A DNA stretch of 64,000 bases from Ardenticatenales bacterium (GTDB lineage Bacteria; Chloroflexota; Anaerolineae; Promineifilales; Promineifilaceae). Position 1 is the first letter of the stretch. Every line of letters starts with the position of its first letter. The notes under the pieces were generated by a model. That model was not told where the DNA came from. It saw only the letters and a program-made list of their open reading frames with translations, and made no database searches. The stretch spans positions 124,001-188,000 of the forward strand of contig JACKBL010000009.1 of the NCBI GenBank assembly GCA_020634515.1. Direction: 5' to 3'. Positions 16,854 through 25,256 of this stretch are shown here, piece after piece. The position numbers were made by a program, and so were the translations under genes.

Positions 16854-18836
16854 ATGTCCCTTCTCACTTTTTATCACCTCTCTCAATCCTATGGCGCTGT
16901 GGATATCTTCAGCGGCCTTTCCGCCAACATGCCCCATCAGGCACGAATTGGCCTCGTAGGCGCGAATGGCATTGGCAAAACCACCCTGCTGCGCATTTTG
17001 GCCGGGCTGGAAAAGCCCACCGGCGGCCAGGTTCATCTTGCTCGCGGGACGCGGTTAGGCTATTTGCGCCAGGAGGCCGAGCAGGCTTTTGCCGCTGCCC
17101 AGAATACTGTCTACACGGAGATGCTGACGGTCTTTCCCGAACTGCGACAGCAGCAAGCGCAGTTACGTCAGATGGAGGCAGATATGGGGCAGGGCGAACT
17201 GACCCCTTCTCTGCTGGAAGCGTATGGAGTTCTGCTGGAAAGCTTTGAGCAGGCCGGCGGATATGACTATGAACTGCGTATTCAGCAGGTGCTGACAGGT
17301 CTGGGTTTCGCCGAGGCTGATTGGCATCTTCCCCTGGAACATTGCAGCGGCGGGCAGAAAACGCGCGTGCTTCTGGCTCGTCTCCTGTTGGAAGAGCCGG
17401 ACCTGCTGATTCTTGACGAACCGACCAATCACCTGGATGTCGTGGCGGTGGAGTGGCTGGAAAACAGGTTGCGCACCTGGAAAGGGGCGATGCTTGTGGT
17501 CAGCCATGATCGCTATTTCCTGGATAAGGTTGTCAATACGATCTGGGAGATGAGTCGCAATGGGTTGGAGGAATACCGCGGCGGCTACACGGCCTACATG
17601 GGGCAGCGGGAAGATCGGTGGGCGCTGCGGGAGACGGAATTTGTGACTGTGAAGGAGCGTTTTCTGAAAGACCTGGATTTTGTGAAGCGGAACATTGCCC
17701 GCGCCAGCACCAGTGACCGGGCAAAGGGGTTGCTGGAACGTCTGATCCGTGAAGTAAAGGCCGTGGAAAATGCCGGCACGCAGGCCCTAAACATCAGTTG
17801 GTCTCGCTTTTCCGCCGAAATGGGCGTTTCCGGAACCAACTGGAGCGTCGCCGAAGTCGAAGGTCACATCAAAGCCCTCGCCTCCCCCAATCCACACCGT
17901 ACGCCGCTCGTCATGCGGCTGCAACCCGGACACCGCAGCGGGCGGATGGTGCTACGCAGCAAAAACCTGGTCGTCGGATACCCGGACAAGCCCCTGTTCC
18001 AGGCGGACGACATCGAATTGACACGCCAGACCCGTGTCGCCCTGATTGGCCCCAACGGCAGCGGCAAATCCACCTTTCTGCGTACCGTGATGGGCGAGCT
18101 TGAACCGCTGGCCGGACGCCTCTGGCACGGAGCCAGTTTGCGGATACGCTATTTTGCCCAGGCACACCAAACACTGGACCCGACCAGATCGGTTCTGGAC
18201 GAACTGCTGTCGCAGCGCCACATGTTAGTGAGCGAAGCGCGTCATCACCTGGCCCGCTACCTGTTTCGCGGAGACGACGTATTCAAGCCTGTTGGCTCCC
18301 TCAGCGGCGGAGAGAGGGGGCGATTGGCCCTGGCTCTTCTGGCGCTGGACACCGCCAATTTCCTGCTTCTGGATGAGCCGACCAATCACCTGGATATCCA
18401 CGCGCAAGAGGTGTTGCAGACCGCGCTACAAGCTTACCAGGGGACCGTGCTGCTGGTTTCGCACGACCGCTATCTGATTGACCGATTGGCGACGCAGATA
18501 TGGGAACTGCGGGATGGACGACTGCGCGTTCACGAAGGCAGCTATCAATCGTTCCTGGCGGCGCGAGAGCGGGAAGCGGTCACATCCAGCCTGTCGCCGC
18601 TGCCGCCGACGGTGGCGAGAAATGGCGTGGTGCGGACCGCGGCGGTGTCCGTAACGGAAATCGAGGCGCGGATTGCCGACCTGGAAGCGACACTGTTTCG
18701 CCTGGGGCAGCAAATGGAGGTGGTGACGACAAACCAGCAATGGGCGGAGATCACGGCACTAAATCAGCAGTACGGCGCGGCGGAGGCAGAACTGGCGCGG
18801 CTCATGGTCCACTGGGAAAAGTCGGCGGCCGTCTAG
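16854..18836 (+). CDS. ABC-F family ribosome-associated ATPase
   Basis: A soluble protein of 660 residues with two ABC ATPase domains and no membrane spans. Domain 1 has Walker A GANGIGKT near residue 36 and LILDEPTNHLD; domain 2 has GPNGSGKS, LSGGERGRLALALL and LLLDEPTNHLD. The linker between them is charged, and the C-terminus is a predicted coiled coil as in Uup/YdiF-type members. ABC-F proteins act on the ribosome, either rescuing stalled translation or giving antibiotic protection; which one cannot be told here. I start at MSLLTFYHLSQ because family similarity begins there. A TGCCGGCA palindrome at 17771 marks a change in codon style inside the gene. Confidence 0.93.
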   Translation: MSLLTFYHLSQSYGAVDIFSGLSANMPHQARIGLVGANGIGKTTLLRILAGLEKPTGGQVHLARGTRLGYLRQEAEQAFAAAQNTVYTEMLTVFPELRQQQAQLRQMEADMGQGELTPSLLEAYGVLLESFEQAGGYDYELRIQQVLTGLGFAEADWHLPLEHCSGGQKTRVLLARLLLEEPDLLILDEPTNHLDVVAVEWLENRLRTWKGAMLVVSHDRYFLDKVVNTIWEMSRNGLEEYRGGYTAYMGQREDRWALRETEFVTVKERFLKDLDFVKRNIARASTSDRAKGLLERLIREVKAVENAGTQALNISWSRFSAEMGVSGTNWSVAEVEGHIKALASPNPHRTPLVMRLQPGHRSGRMVLRSKNLVVGYPDKPLFQADDIELTRQTRVALIGPNGSGKSTFLRTVMGELEPLAGRLWHGASLRIRYFAQAHQTLDPTRSVLDELLSQRHMLVSEARHHLARYLFRGDDVFKPVGSLSGGERGRLALALLALDTANFLLLDEPTNHLDIHAQEVLQTALQAYQGTVLLVSHDRYLIDRLATQIWELRDGRLRVHEGSYQSFLAAREREAVTSSLSPLPPTVARNGVVRTAAVSVTEIEARIADLEATLFRLGQQMEVVTTNQQWAEITALNQQYGAAEAELARLMVHWEKSAAV

Positions 18837-18841
18837 CGCGA

Positions 18842-18864
18842 GTCGCCGGTTTACGACCGGCGAC
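18842..18864 (+). terminator. Hairpin after the ABC-F gene
   Basis: GTCGCCGGT and ACCGGCGAC form a 9-bp stem six bases after the stop codon. No T run follows, so intrinsic termination is uncertain. Confidence 0.45.
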
Positions 18865-18923
18865 CTTGTCCCCACCTGCAAACGACTGGCGCGGGCCAGT
18901 AGTGTATCATTCGTGTCAGTCAG

Positions 18924-19039
18924 GTTATAGTTGACTCTACTGAAAAAAGGTCAAAAACCGGGTTTTTACACATGAACCACTCTGGTAATTTTTGCCGGAC
19001 AATCGAAAAACCCGGTTTTTTCAGTGAACTCATAGTTAA
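18924..19039. repeat. Long imperfect inverted repeat upstream of a lipoprotein gene
   Basis: Arms TACTGAAAAAA...AAAAACCGGGTTTTT and AAAAACCCGGTTTTTTCAGT pair over about 45 bases per side with a short loop. A similar AAACCCGGTTT hairpin lies at 31317-31348. It may be an attenuator or a small non-autonomous element. Confidence 0.7.
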
Positions 19040-19082
19040 GGGTGGCAGTGATGCAAACCCCATCGCCGCCAGGGAAACCATT

Positions 19083-20483
19083 ATGCGTCCTATCCATCGT
19101 TGCTCCGTCATTTCGCTTATTGGCGTCCTTTGCTGCCTGGTGGCGATTGGCTGCCGCCCGGCGGTGGAGCCGTCCTCTACGCTTCTCCCGCCACCGGAAA
19201 TATCCATGAATCCGACACGCACACCCCCTGATTCTTCGCCCACCCCGCGTCCGACGGACATGCCCGTGCCGTTCCGCCTGCCCGTGGATGCCGCGCCCGC
19301 CGCGGGGTTTACCTATCTTCGGGCCGATGGCAATCGCCTGGTGTCCGGGCAAGGCCATCTGCCGCGGACGTTGCCACTGGACATACCCCTGGCGGGTGTG
19401 CCGCAATGGATTGCCGCCGCTGCCTATGACCGGGGTGTTGTCTGGGCGGTGGTGCTGGCCGATGGACGCACGCAGGCGTTCTACGTGCGGGAGAGGGTGG
19501 TGCAGCCCATACCCATTGTTCCGGACCGGGTCGAAAATGTGCCGCCGATGCTGCTGGTGCAGCGCGGTGAAGCCCGCCTGATGATTCCGCCCACGTCCCG
19601 TCATGGTGATACGCATCCGGTGATTATTGATCAGGCGGAGGGTATCTGGGCGTTTACGTATGTGGATGGCCGCTTGAATGTGATGCAGCAGCGAGAGCCA
19701 CTGCCACCGGGGACGTTGGCGGTGGATGCGCTGCCCGACGCGCGCATTCTGGTGGACGAGCGACAGCGCCTGCTGCTGCTCAGCGGACCTACCGACCGGT
19801 ACGGCCATGCCGTTTTGGGGGACAATCTGGAGGCCGGCAGCATCACGCTGGTTGATACGCGCCCAGAGATTGGCGTGGTGCGTGTCATTGACGTGCCCGC
19901 GCCTGCCGTTATTGAGGGTATTGCCCCTATTTGGGCGGACCTGGACGGGGATGGGCAGCGGGAGATAATCGTCACGCAGTCTACGGACGACGCGGGGGCG
20001 CAAGTGGTGGTGTACGACGAATCAGGCGCGCAGGTTGCCGTCGGCCCGGCCGTGGGGCGCGGCTTCCGCTGGCGGCATCAAATTGCGGTGGCTACGTTTG
20101 GGCCTGATGGTGAACTGGAATTGGTGGATGTGCTCACGCCGCATATTGGCGGGGTGGTGACGTTTTATCAGTGGCGAGGGACGGCGTTGCAGGTAACGGC
20201 GCAACTGGCGGGTTATACGTCGCACGTTTTGGGGACGCGCAATCTGGATATGGCGGCGGCGGGGGATTTTGATGGGGATGGACGGGTGGAGTTGCTGTTG
20301 CCGGCACAGGACCGGAGCAGTCTGGGTGCGGTGCGGCGAACGAGGGATGGCGCGGAGACGGTTTGGGTGCTGCCGTTGCCGGCATTGTTGCAGAGCAACC
20401 TGGCCGCGGCACAAGGTCAGGACGGGCGGATTGTCGTGGGCGCGGGGCTGGCTGATGGCACGCTGCGGCTGTGGGGACCGTAG
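19083..20483 (+). CDS. Lipoprotein with FG-GAP/VCBS-like propeller repeats
   Basis: About 466 residues. The signal peptide MRPIHRCSVISLIG ends in a lipobox-like AIGC, so it should be lipid-anchored outside. A Pro/Thr-rich linker follows (about residues 45-60). The body has blade-like repeats with calcium-type DLDGDGQREI and DFDGDGRVEL motifs, which suggest an integrin-type beta propeller. I chose this start over an upstream ATG at 18972 because the signal sequence begins here and the upstream part lies in the inverted repeat. Function unknown; adhesion or binding is the family guess. Confidence 0.75.
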   Translation: MRPIHRCSVISLIGVLCCLVAIGCRPAVEPSSTLLPPPEISMNPTRTPPDSSPTPRPTDMPVPFRLPVDAAPAAGFTYLRADGNRLVSGQGHLPRTLPLDIPLAGVPQWIAAAAYDRGVVWAVVLADGRTQAFYVRERVVQPIPIVPDRVENVPPMLLVQRGEARLMIPPTSRHGDTHPVIIDQAEGIWAFTYVDGRLNVMQQREPLPPGTLAVDALPDARILVDERQRLLLLSGPTDRYGHAVLGDNLEAGSITLVDTRPEIGVVRVIDVPAPAVIEGIAPIWADLDGDGQREIIVTQSTDDAGAQVVVYDESGAQVAVGPAVGRGFRWRHQIAVATFGPDGELELVDVLTPHIGGVVTFYQWRGTALQVTAQLAGYTSHVLGTRNLDMAAAGDFDGDGRVELLLPAQDRSSLGAVRRTRDGAETVWVLPLPALLQSNLAAAQGQDGRIVVGAGLADGTLRLWGP

Positions 20484-20494
20484 ATGGTAAACGA

Positions 20495-21484
20495 CTACTG
20501 CTTGTGGCGCAAAATGCCGGCATTCCAGTACCATGCCAGCGTCTCTCGTGCCCCTTCCGCAAACGGCGTTGGACAAAAACCCAACCCCGCCTGCGCTTTC
20601 GCATTGGAAACAGGCCAATCCTGAAAAACGTAGTGAGCCAGGTTGTTCGCATAAAACGGCTCCCGCCCGGTCACATGCGCCGTCGCCGTCATCAAGCGCG
20701 CCAACAACAGCGCCGCGCCCACGGGAACGGGAAACCGGAAGCGGGAAATGCCCGCCAGGTCACTGACCAGATCGTTGGCCTCGTTATGGGTGAGCGACGC
20801 GCCACAGATGTTATACACTTCTCCTGGTTGGCCCGCCGTCAGCGCCCGTTCGATTCCTTGCGCCACGTCCGGCACAAACGCCGGAAAAGTAATATGGCGA
20901 CCTCCATTGACCTTGATACGCCAGCCGCGCAGCGGCTCCTCAAAAAAGAGCCGATTGAAGGCATAGCGCCCCCAGGGGCCATAAAAAGCGCCCGGACGCA
21001 GCACGATAACGGGCAAACCGTGGTCGTGCCAGGCCGCCAGTGCGCGCTGCTCGCCGACCAGTTTGCTCTGTTGGTAGGCATCTTGTGGTTGGCAAGGGGT
21101 TGCTTCATCAATGAGGACGCCTGGCCGGGCCTGTCCGACGACGACGACAGTGGAAACGTGGACAAACCGCGTTGCTTGCGCGTTGATGGCTCCCGCCAGC
21201 ACTGCTTCCGTCCCCAGTACATTTGTACGCCAAAAATCGTCCGGTTTGCCCCAGAAGCGGAAGTGGCCTGCTGCGTGAATGATGGTGTGGCAGCCCTGGC
21301 ACGCCTGGGAAACGGCGGCGGCATCACTGATGTCATCCGCATATGCCAGTTCCACCCCATGCTGTTGCAGCCGGTCCACGTTGCTGCCGGGGCGCACGAG
21401 GGCGCGCAGCGAATAGCCCGCGCGCGCCAGACGCGGAATCAAGTTGTGGCCTAAGAACCCCGTTGCCCCCGTAATTAAAATCAT
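20495..21484 (-). CDS. NAD-dependent epimerase/dehydratase (extended SDR)
   Basis: A 329-residue oxidoreductase. The Rossmann motif GATGFLG is at residues 6-12, and the active site has STVVVVG with the catalytic YQQSK further on (Tyr and Lys). The C-terminal half resembles the dihydroflavonol-4-reductase/3-beta-HSD group, so the substrate may be a sugar nucleotide, sterol-like or ketone compound; it is not determined. It is convergent with the lipoprotein gene, 11 bp apart, and the upstream side holds tRNA-Arg. Confidence 0.85.
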   Translation of the reverse strand: MILITGATGFLGHNLIPRLARAGYSLRALVRPGSNVDRLQQHGVELAYADDISDAAAVSQACQGCHTIIHAAGHFRFWGKPDDFWRTNVLGTEAVLAGAINAQATRFVHVSTVVVVGQARPGVLIDEATPCQPQDAYQQSKLVGEQRALAAWHDHGLPVIVLRPGAFYGPWGRYAFNRLFFEEPLRGWRIKVNGGRHITFPAFVPDVAQGIERALTAGQPGEVYNICGASLTHNEANDLVSDLAGISRFRFPVPVGAALLLARLMTATAHVTGREPFYANNLAHYVFQDWPVSNAKAQAGLGFCPTPFAEGARETLAWYWNAGILRHKQ

Positions 21485-21524
21485 GGCTATCGTTGGCGCA
21501 TCAGTTTTGCTTTCGCATAAAAGG

Positions 21525-21597
21525 TACCCCAGGAGGGACTCGAACCCCCAACCTGCGGATTAGAAGTCCGACGCTCTATCCTTTGAGCTACTGGGGC
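21525..21597 (-). tRNA. tRNA-Arg (TCT)
   Basis: A 73-base cloverleaf with acceptor GCCCCAG/CTGGGGT (one G-T pair) and T-loop GGTTCGAGTCC. The anticodon loop CTTCTAA gives TCT, reading AGA/AGG. The first anticodon-stem pair is a T/C mismatch. CCA is not encoded. Confidence 0.92.
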
Positions 21598-21616
21598 GGA
21601 TACAGGTGAGCTAATT

Positions 21617-22057
21617 CTAATCGGTGGGGGGGGATGCGTCAACCAGGCGCGTCAGGCTGCCGTTTTCAATGAAGGCGAGCAGGCTTTCCAGGTCAGGGAG
21701 GATGTGACTGGCGCAGTATTTGACGACCCAGTTGTGCAAAAGGGGGGTGACGACGAGGATGGGTTTGCCGGCATTATGCGCTGTCCACATCTCAATGGCC
21801 GTCCCCATACTTGCCTGTGGCACGTAGGCAATCACCAGATCGGCCTGACCGGCCAGGCGCGTCATATCCTGAAAAGTTGTTCGCACCTGGGTGTCGTTAT
21901 ATGACAGGCTGTTGGGGTGAAGGGCGAGTGGGTCCACGATCTCGGCGGCCGGGAGGTGAGTGATGAGTGCCTGGGTGATGCGAGCGCGGTAAGATTGGCT
22001 GTCCAGGTCATTCTCCTGGCGCGAACCTTGCATAATGCCGGCAATAAATACACGCAT
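21617..22057 (-). CDS. Nucleoside 2-deoxyribosyltransferase-like protein
   Basis: A 146-residue soluble protein. The N-terminus MRVFIAGIMQGSR and the later ADLVIAYVPQASMGTAIEMWTA stretch (glutamate near residue 98) fit the nucleoside 2-deoxyribosyltransferase/YtoQ-like Rossmann fold. This group moves or cleaves the N-glycosidic bond of (deoxy)nucleosides. The substrate is unknown. It lies upstream of tRNA-Arg on the same strand and stands alone. Confidence 0.65.
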   Translation of the reverse strand: MRVFIAGIMQGSRQENDLDSQSYRARITQALITHLPAAEIVDPLALHPNSLSYNDTQVRTTFQDMTRLAGQADLVIAYVPQASMGTAIEMWTAHNAGKPILVVTPLLHNWVVKYCASHILPDLESLLAFIENGSLTRLVDASPPTD

Positions 22058-22185
22058 AATTCAGATTTGGTCTCTCCGTATTTTAATCCATCGTCAGCCT
22101 AAATGCCGGCAAGCCACGGCCCAGCGCAACCCCCATCGAGGCTCGTTCGTGCCGGCAAGAACAGGAATGACCGCAAGGACAGCCC

Positions 22186-22620
22186 CTAATCTGAACGCAG
22201 GGGGCGAATGCCCAGGAAGACCTCTCTTCCTGTCAGTGTGCGCAGAATCACATCAGGAGAACGCTGGACACGTTCCGCCAGCTCGCGCGCACTCATCGGT
22301 TGATTCGCATTCCCTAACAAGACATAAAAAACGGCGTCCACCAACGCGGCTTGCTGGATCCGATCATGAGGCATGGACTTAATGAAGGATTGCAGCAGAT
22401 ATTGAAAGCCATCCACCTGTCTTACTTCTCCCGTTTTCATATCGACCACGTCAACAATACTTGCTTCCGCATCCAGCGAGATATCGTCACTGATTGGTAG
22501 CCGAGCCAACAGGTAGGTCTTCAGATCGAGACCAGACTGGTCCCACCAATCATAGTCAATATAAAAACCGGTGTCTTCGGTAAATGGCCGCAAAATCGGC
22601 GCGGGATTTGGTCTTGTCAA
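22186..22620 (-). CDS. Conserved hypothetical protein with winged-helix-like C-terminus
   Basis: A 144-residue soluble acidic protein that I do not recognise. The N-terminal half begins MTRPNPAPILRPFTEDTGFY. The C-terminal part (QPMSARELAERVQRSPDVILRTL) reads like a winged helix, which suggests DNA binding or a subunit interface. It is 103 bp downstream of a larger unknown gene on the same strand, so the two probably form an operon. No membrane segment. Confidence 0.6.
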   Translation of the reverse strand: MTRPNPAPILRPFTEDTGFYIDYDWWDQSGLDLKTYLLARLPISDDISLDAEASIVDVVDMKTGEVRQVDGFQYLLQSFIKSMPHDRIQQAALVDAVFYVLLGNANQPMSARELAERVQRSPDVILRTLTGREVFLGIRPLRSD

Positions 22621-22723
22621 AGTAACTCCTGAAATCTCATAGACCCGTAAACAAGGTCTGCAAAGGCTGATACACAGCTTCCAAGAAGCTATTCAGCTTC
22701 CAGGAAGGTTCCGGGATACCAGA

Positions 22724-24307
22724 TTATTTTCGCTGCCAGCGGCTGGCATCAAACTGCCAGTAATGGTCTCCCATGCCGCGGAAAGCCGGCGTGCGCACCA
22801 ATTCGGCAAAGACAGGGCCAGGCGGCACGCGGCGCAGCATGTTCACAGCGCTGTAGATTGTTTTTGCATGGACGGTGTTTTGTGGGTTCATTCTTGCCAG
22901 TTCTGGCACGATTTCCGCCAGCAGCGAAGACAACTGGCGCTGGTTGGCATCGGCGCGCCGCCAGAGGACATCCACGGCAGCCACAAAATCCGTACCCACG
23001 ATCATCAAATCATCGTAGTCCGCGCCAATGGCGCGCCGCTGCAAATCGAATTTGAGCTGATTATCCTCCACGGATGCCAGCCGTACCCACTCTTTCTTGT
23101 CGCGGCGGCGGTCAAAGTTGAGCAGCACCACACCCGGCTCTGGCCCGGCCTTCAGGCTGACATAGGCCCCCACGGGAATCTGGTTCTCTTCGTACCAATC
23201 CTTGAAGCCATAGATGTAGCGACCAGGCTGCACCACCCAGCCATCAACGGTCTCGTTGGTGAATTCGTCAATGAGTTGGATGGTTTGGCGCGGCGACAGA
23301 CCCAGCGGGAACAGGGAACGTGTGTGGCTGTTCAGGGGCAGCGTGCCGGCCCAGCGGTGCGGATAGGTGAGGACGAGACGCACCTCCGTGGTCGGGATAA
23401 CGGAGGCGCTCACGTCTGACCATTCGTCGTCCAGTTCCCGTTCTAGCAGCATCAACTGTGGACTGAGCAGGGCGCGGTCATAGGGAATGGGTTTGTACAC
23501 CAGTCGACCGGGTATTTCGCGCACGCCTTCTGGCTCCATGCGGCGCAGGAACCAGGCGACTTTGCCTTTGGGCGCCACTTCGTCGAATCGGTTATCGTTC
23601 AGCAGGCCATAGTTGAGGGAAAAGATTTGTGTCTGACGGTTGCCGCCCGGATCCAGGTCAAGATAGGTGACGATTTCTTCCGTGGGCAGTGGGCCGCCGA
23701 AGTTCATTTCCAGCACGGCTTCGGTGATGTGCAGGTGGCCGATGTTGATGTCCGCGAGTAGACCCTTGATCAGCCATAATCTGCCCAGGCGGACAAATTC
23801 GGAATGGGCATTGAGGGTGGCGGCGAGTCGCTCTATTACGCTATTGCCGTAAAGCGCGAACAGTTCGTCTACGTCTATGTTGTCGATCTGGGAGGAGAGG
23901 TCGCCGCTTTCCTGGTTCAGAACGTGGTCGGCCACTAAATCGGCGGCGAATTCGCGGGTTTTGCCGGCAATTTCCACAGCCACCACGTTAAAATTCCCGT
24001 ACTCACGATTGTAGCCGGCGCGCACGGACTTCACCTTGCCCGCGGCGAATTTTAGGGCGGGGAAGATGATCTCCTCTCCTACTTCATAGCCTTTGCGCGG
24101 CTGGTACACCGTGCGCCCCGCAAGGCGACGTTTCACTTCCTGCGCTTCCGCCGTGACGCGATTTTGCATAATGGCACGCGCCAACTCGCTGATTTCCTGC
24201 GGCTGCTCAACTTCCAGGAAGTGATTGTAAAGGAATTCGATGTCGGATTCCTGAAGGGTGAAGTTAGACACCCAGTATTCTCGCGTCCGGGTTTGGGGTT
24301 GAATCAC
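22724..24307 (-). CDS. Large conserved hypothetical protein (527 aa)
   Basis: Soluble, no signal peptide and no known motif found. The N-terminus (MIQPQTRTREYWVSNFTLQE) and residues 60-130 (YQPRKGYEVGEEIIFPAL) look like a helical domain plus a small beta barrel. The middle contains a helix-turn-helix-like segment (DIGHLHITEAVLEM) and the C-terminus a helical domain (PELARMNPQNTVHAKTIYSA). A DNA-binding or helicase-accessory role is possible but unsupported. It is followed by the 144-residue unknown protein. Confidence 0.6.
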   Translation of the reverse strand: MIQPQTRTREYWVSNFTLQESDIEFLYNHFLEVEQPQEISELARAIMQNRVTAEAQEVKRRLAGRTVYQPRKGYEVGEEIIFPALKFAAGKVKSVRAGYNREYGNFNVVAVEIAGKTREFAADLVADHVLNQESGDLSSQIDNIDVDELFALYGNSVIERLAATLNAHSEFVRLGRLWLIKGLLADINIGHLHITEAVLEMNFGGPLPTEEIVTYLDLDPGGNRQTQIFSLNYGLLNDNRFDEVAPKGKVAWFLRRMEPEGVREIPGRLVYKPIPYDRALLSPQLMLLERELDDEWSDVSASVIPTTEVRLVLTYPHRWAGTLPLNSHTRSLFPLGLSPRQTIQLIDEFTNETVDGWVVQPGRYIYGFKDWYEENQIPVGAYVSLKAGPEPGVVLLNFDRRRDKKEWVRLASVEDNQLKFDLQRRAIGADYDDLMIVGTDFVAAVDVLWRRADANQRQLSSLLAEIVPELARMNPQNTVHAKTIYSAVNMLRRVPPGPVFAELVRTPAFRGMGDHYWQFDASRWQRK

Positions 24308-24646
24308 AACTTTCTCCTGACTGCATAACGGCTTTTGTACACCTGAACCCCCATCAATGCTTTACGCAACACCACGCATTAACCAATGATGTTGTCATTG
24401 TATCGCACGCTGGCGTTGTCAATAGATCAGCGCTTCGCTTTCCCCCTGGCGCGGGCTAATCGGTAGGCTGATACCTCACGCCAGGTCGCTGTCTGTTCGT
24501 TGCCAGTAGTAGCAACAGTGTGGCATCGGCTGACAATGAGCGAATAGGGACTGAGGCACAATGAGAAATTATACCAATGCCACCAGCCCCAGGCAAAGTC
24601 AGCCAAAACGCGCGAATGGCGCGGGGTGCGTGGTGATGATGGGGCT
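24308..24646. other. Intergenic region, no gene seen
   Basis: Between the start of the 527-residue protein and the end of the PEBP lipoprotein gene. It contains short inverted repeats and no convincing coding frame. An open frame over 24427-24954 is the antisense/shadow of the lipoprotein gene. Confidence 0.35.
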
Positions 24647-25231
24647 TTATTCTCCGAACCGCCCGATGAGGGTGGCTTGCGCCAGGATGTGGCCTTTGCT
24701 GGCGGAGAGGAGGGTGGATTTGTCTTGTACCTGGCTGGGATCGAGGCGGATGTCCAGGGCGTATAGGGTGAAGATGTAACGATGGATGCCGCGCGGGGGG
24801 CAGGGGCCATCATACCTGGCGGCGCGGCGGCTGTTCTGTCCCTGGCGGTTGCCGTCTGCCAGGGATTCGCCGGCGGGCACGTTTTCGGGGAGGGCGCGCA
24901 GGTCGGGAGAGAGGTTGAAGAGAACCCAATGTACGAAGGGGGTGCTGCCGGCATCTGGGTCTTCTACCAGCAACGCGAAACTTTGCGTACCGGGGGGTGG
25001 CTCCGTCCACGCCAGCGGCGGCGAGATGCCCGTGGCCTCGGCGCGACACGTATACACTTCGGGTATCATGCCATCTGGCGCAAAGGCGGTGCTGGTGAGC
25101 GAGAAGCCCGCCGCCACGGGAACCGAGGTTGTTTCATGGGCCGGGACGGTCATCACCGGCGCGTCCATCGGCCCCGTGCAGGCGACCAGTGTCCATAGAA
25201 TGCCGGCAATCAAGAGCAAGCGACGGTGCAT
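24647..25231 (-). CDS. PEBP-family (YbhB/YbcL) lipoprotein
   Basis: A 194-residue protein with a lipoprotein signal peptide (MHRRLLLIAGILWTLVAC). The mature part carries the phosphatidylethanolamine-binding-like fold: AFAPDGMIPEVYTC, DPDAGSTPFVHWVLFNL and the GPCPPRGIHRYIF loop with the conserved Pro/His cluster. The binding site is intact; the ligand in bacteria is generally unknown. It follows the LysM/M23 gene by 25 bp on the same strand, so the two exported proteins are likely co-transcribed. Confidence 0.88.
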   Translation of the reverse strand: MHRRLLLIAGILWTLVACTGPMDAPVMTVPAHETTSVPVAAGFSLTSTAFAPDGMIPEVYTCRAEATGISPPLAWTEPPPGTQSFALLVEDPDAGSTPFVHWVLFNLSPDLRALPENVPAGESLADGNRQGQNSRRAARYDGPCPPRGIHRYIFTLYALDIRLDPSQVQDKSTLLSASKGHILAQATLIGRFGE

Positions 25232-25256
25232 TTTGACTTTCCTGGCGTTGCCCGCG

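Noticed and set aside
16275..17036. 253-residue minus-strand frame
   Set aside because: It overlaps tRNA-Thr(TGT) and the ABC-F gene start, and its sequence has no recognisable protein.
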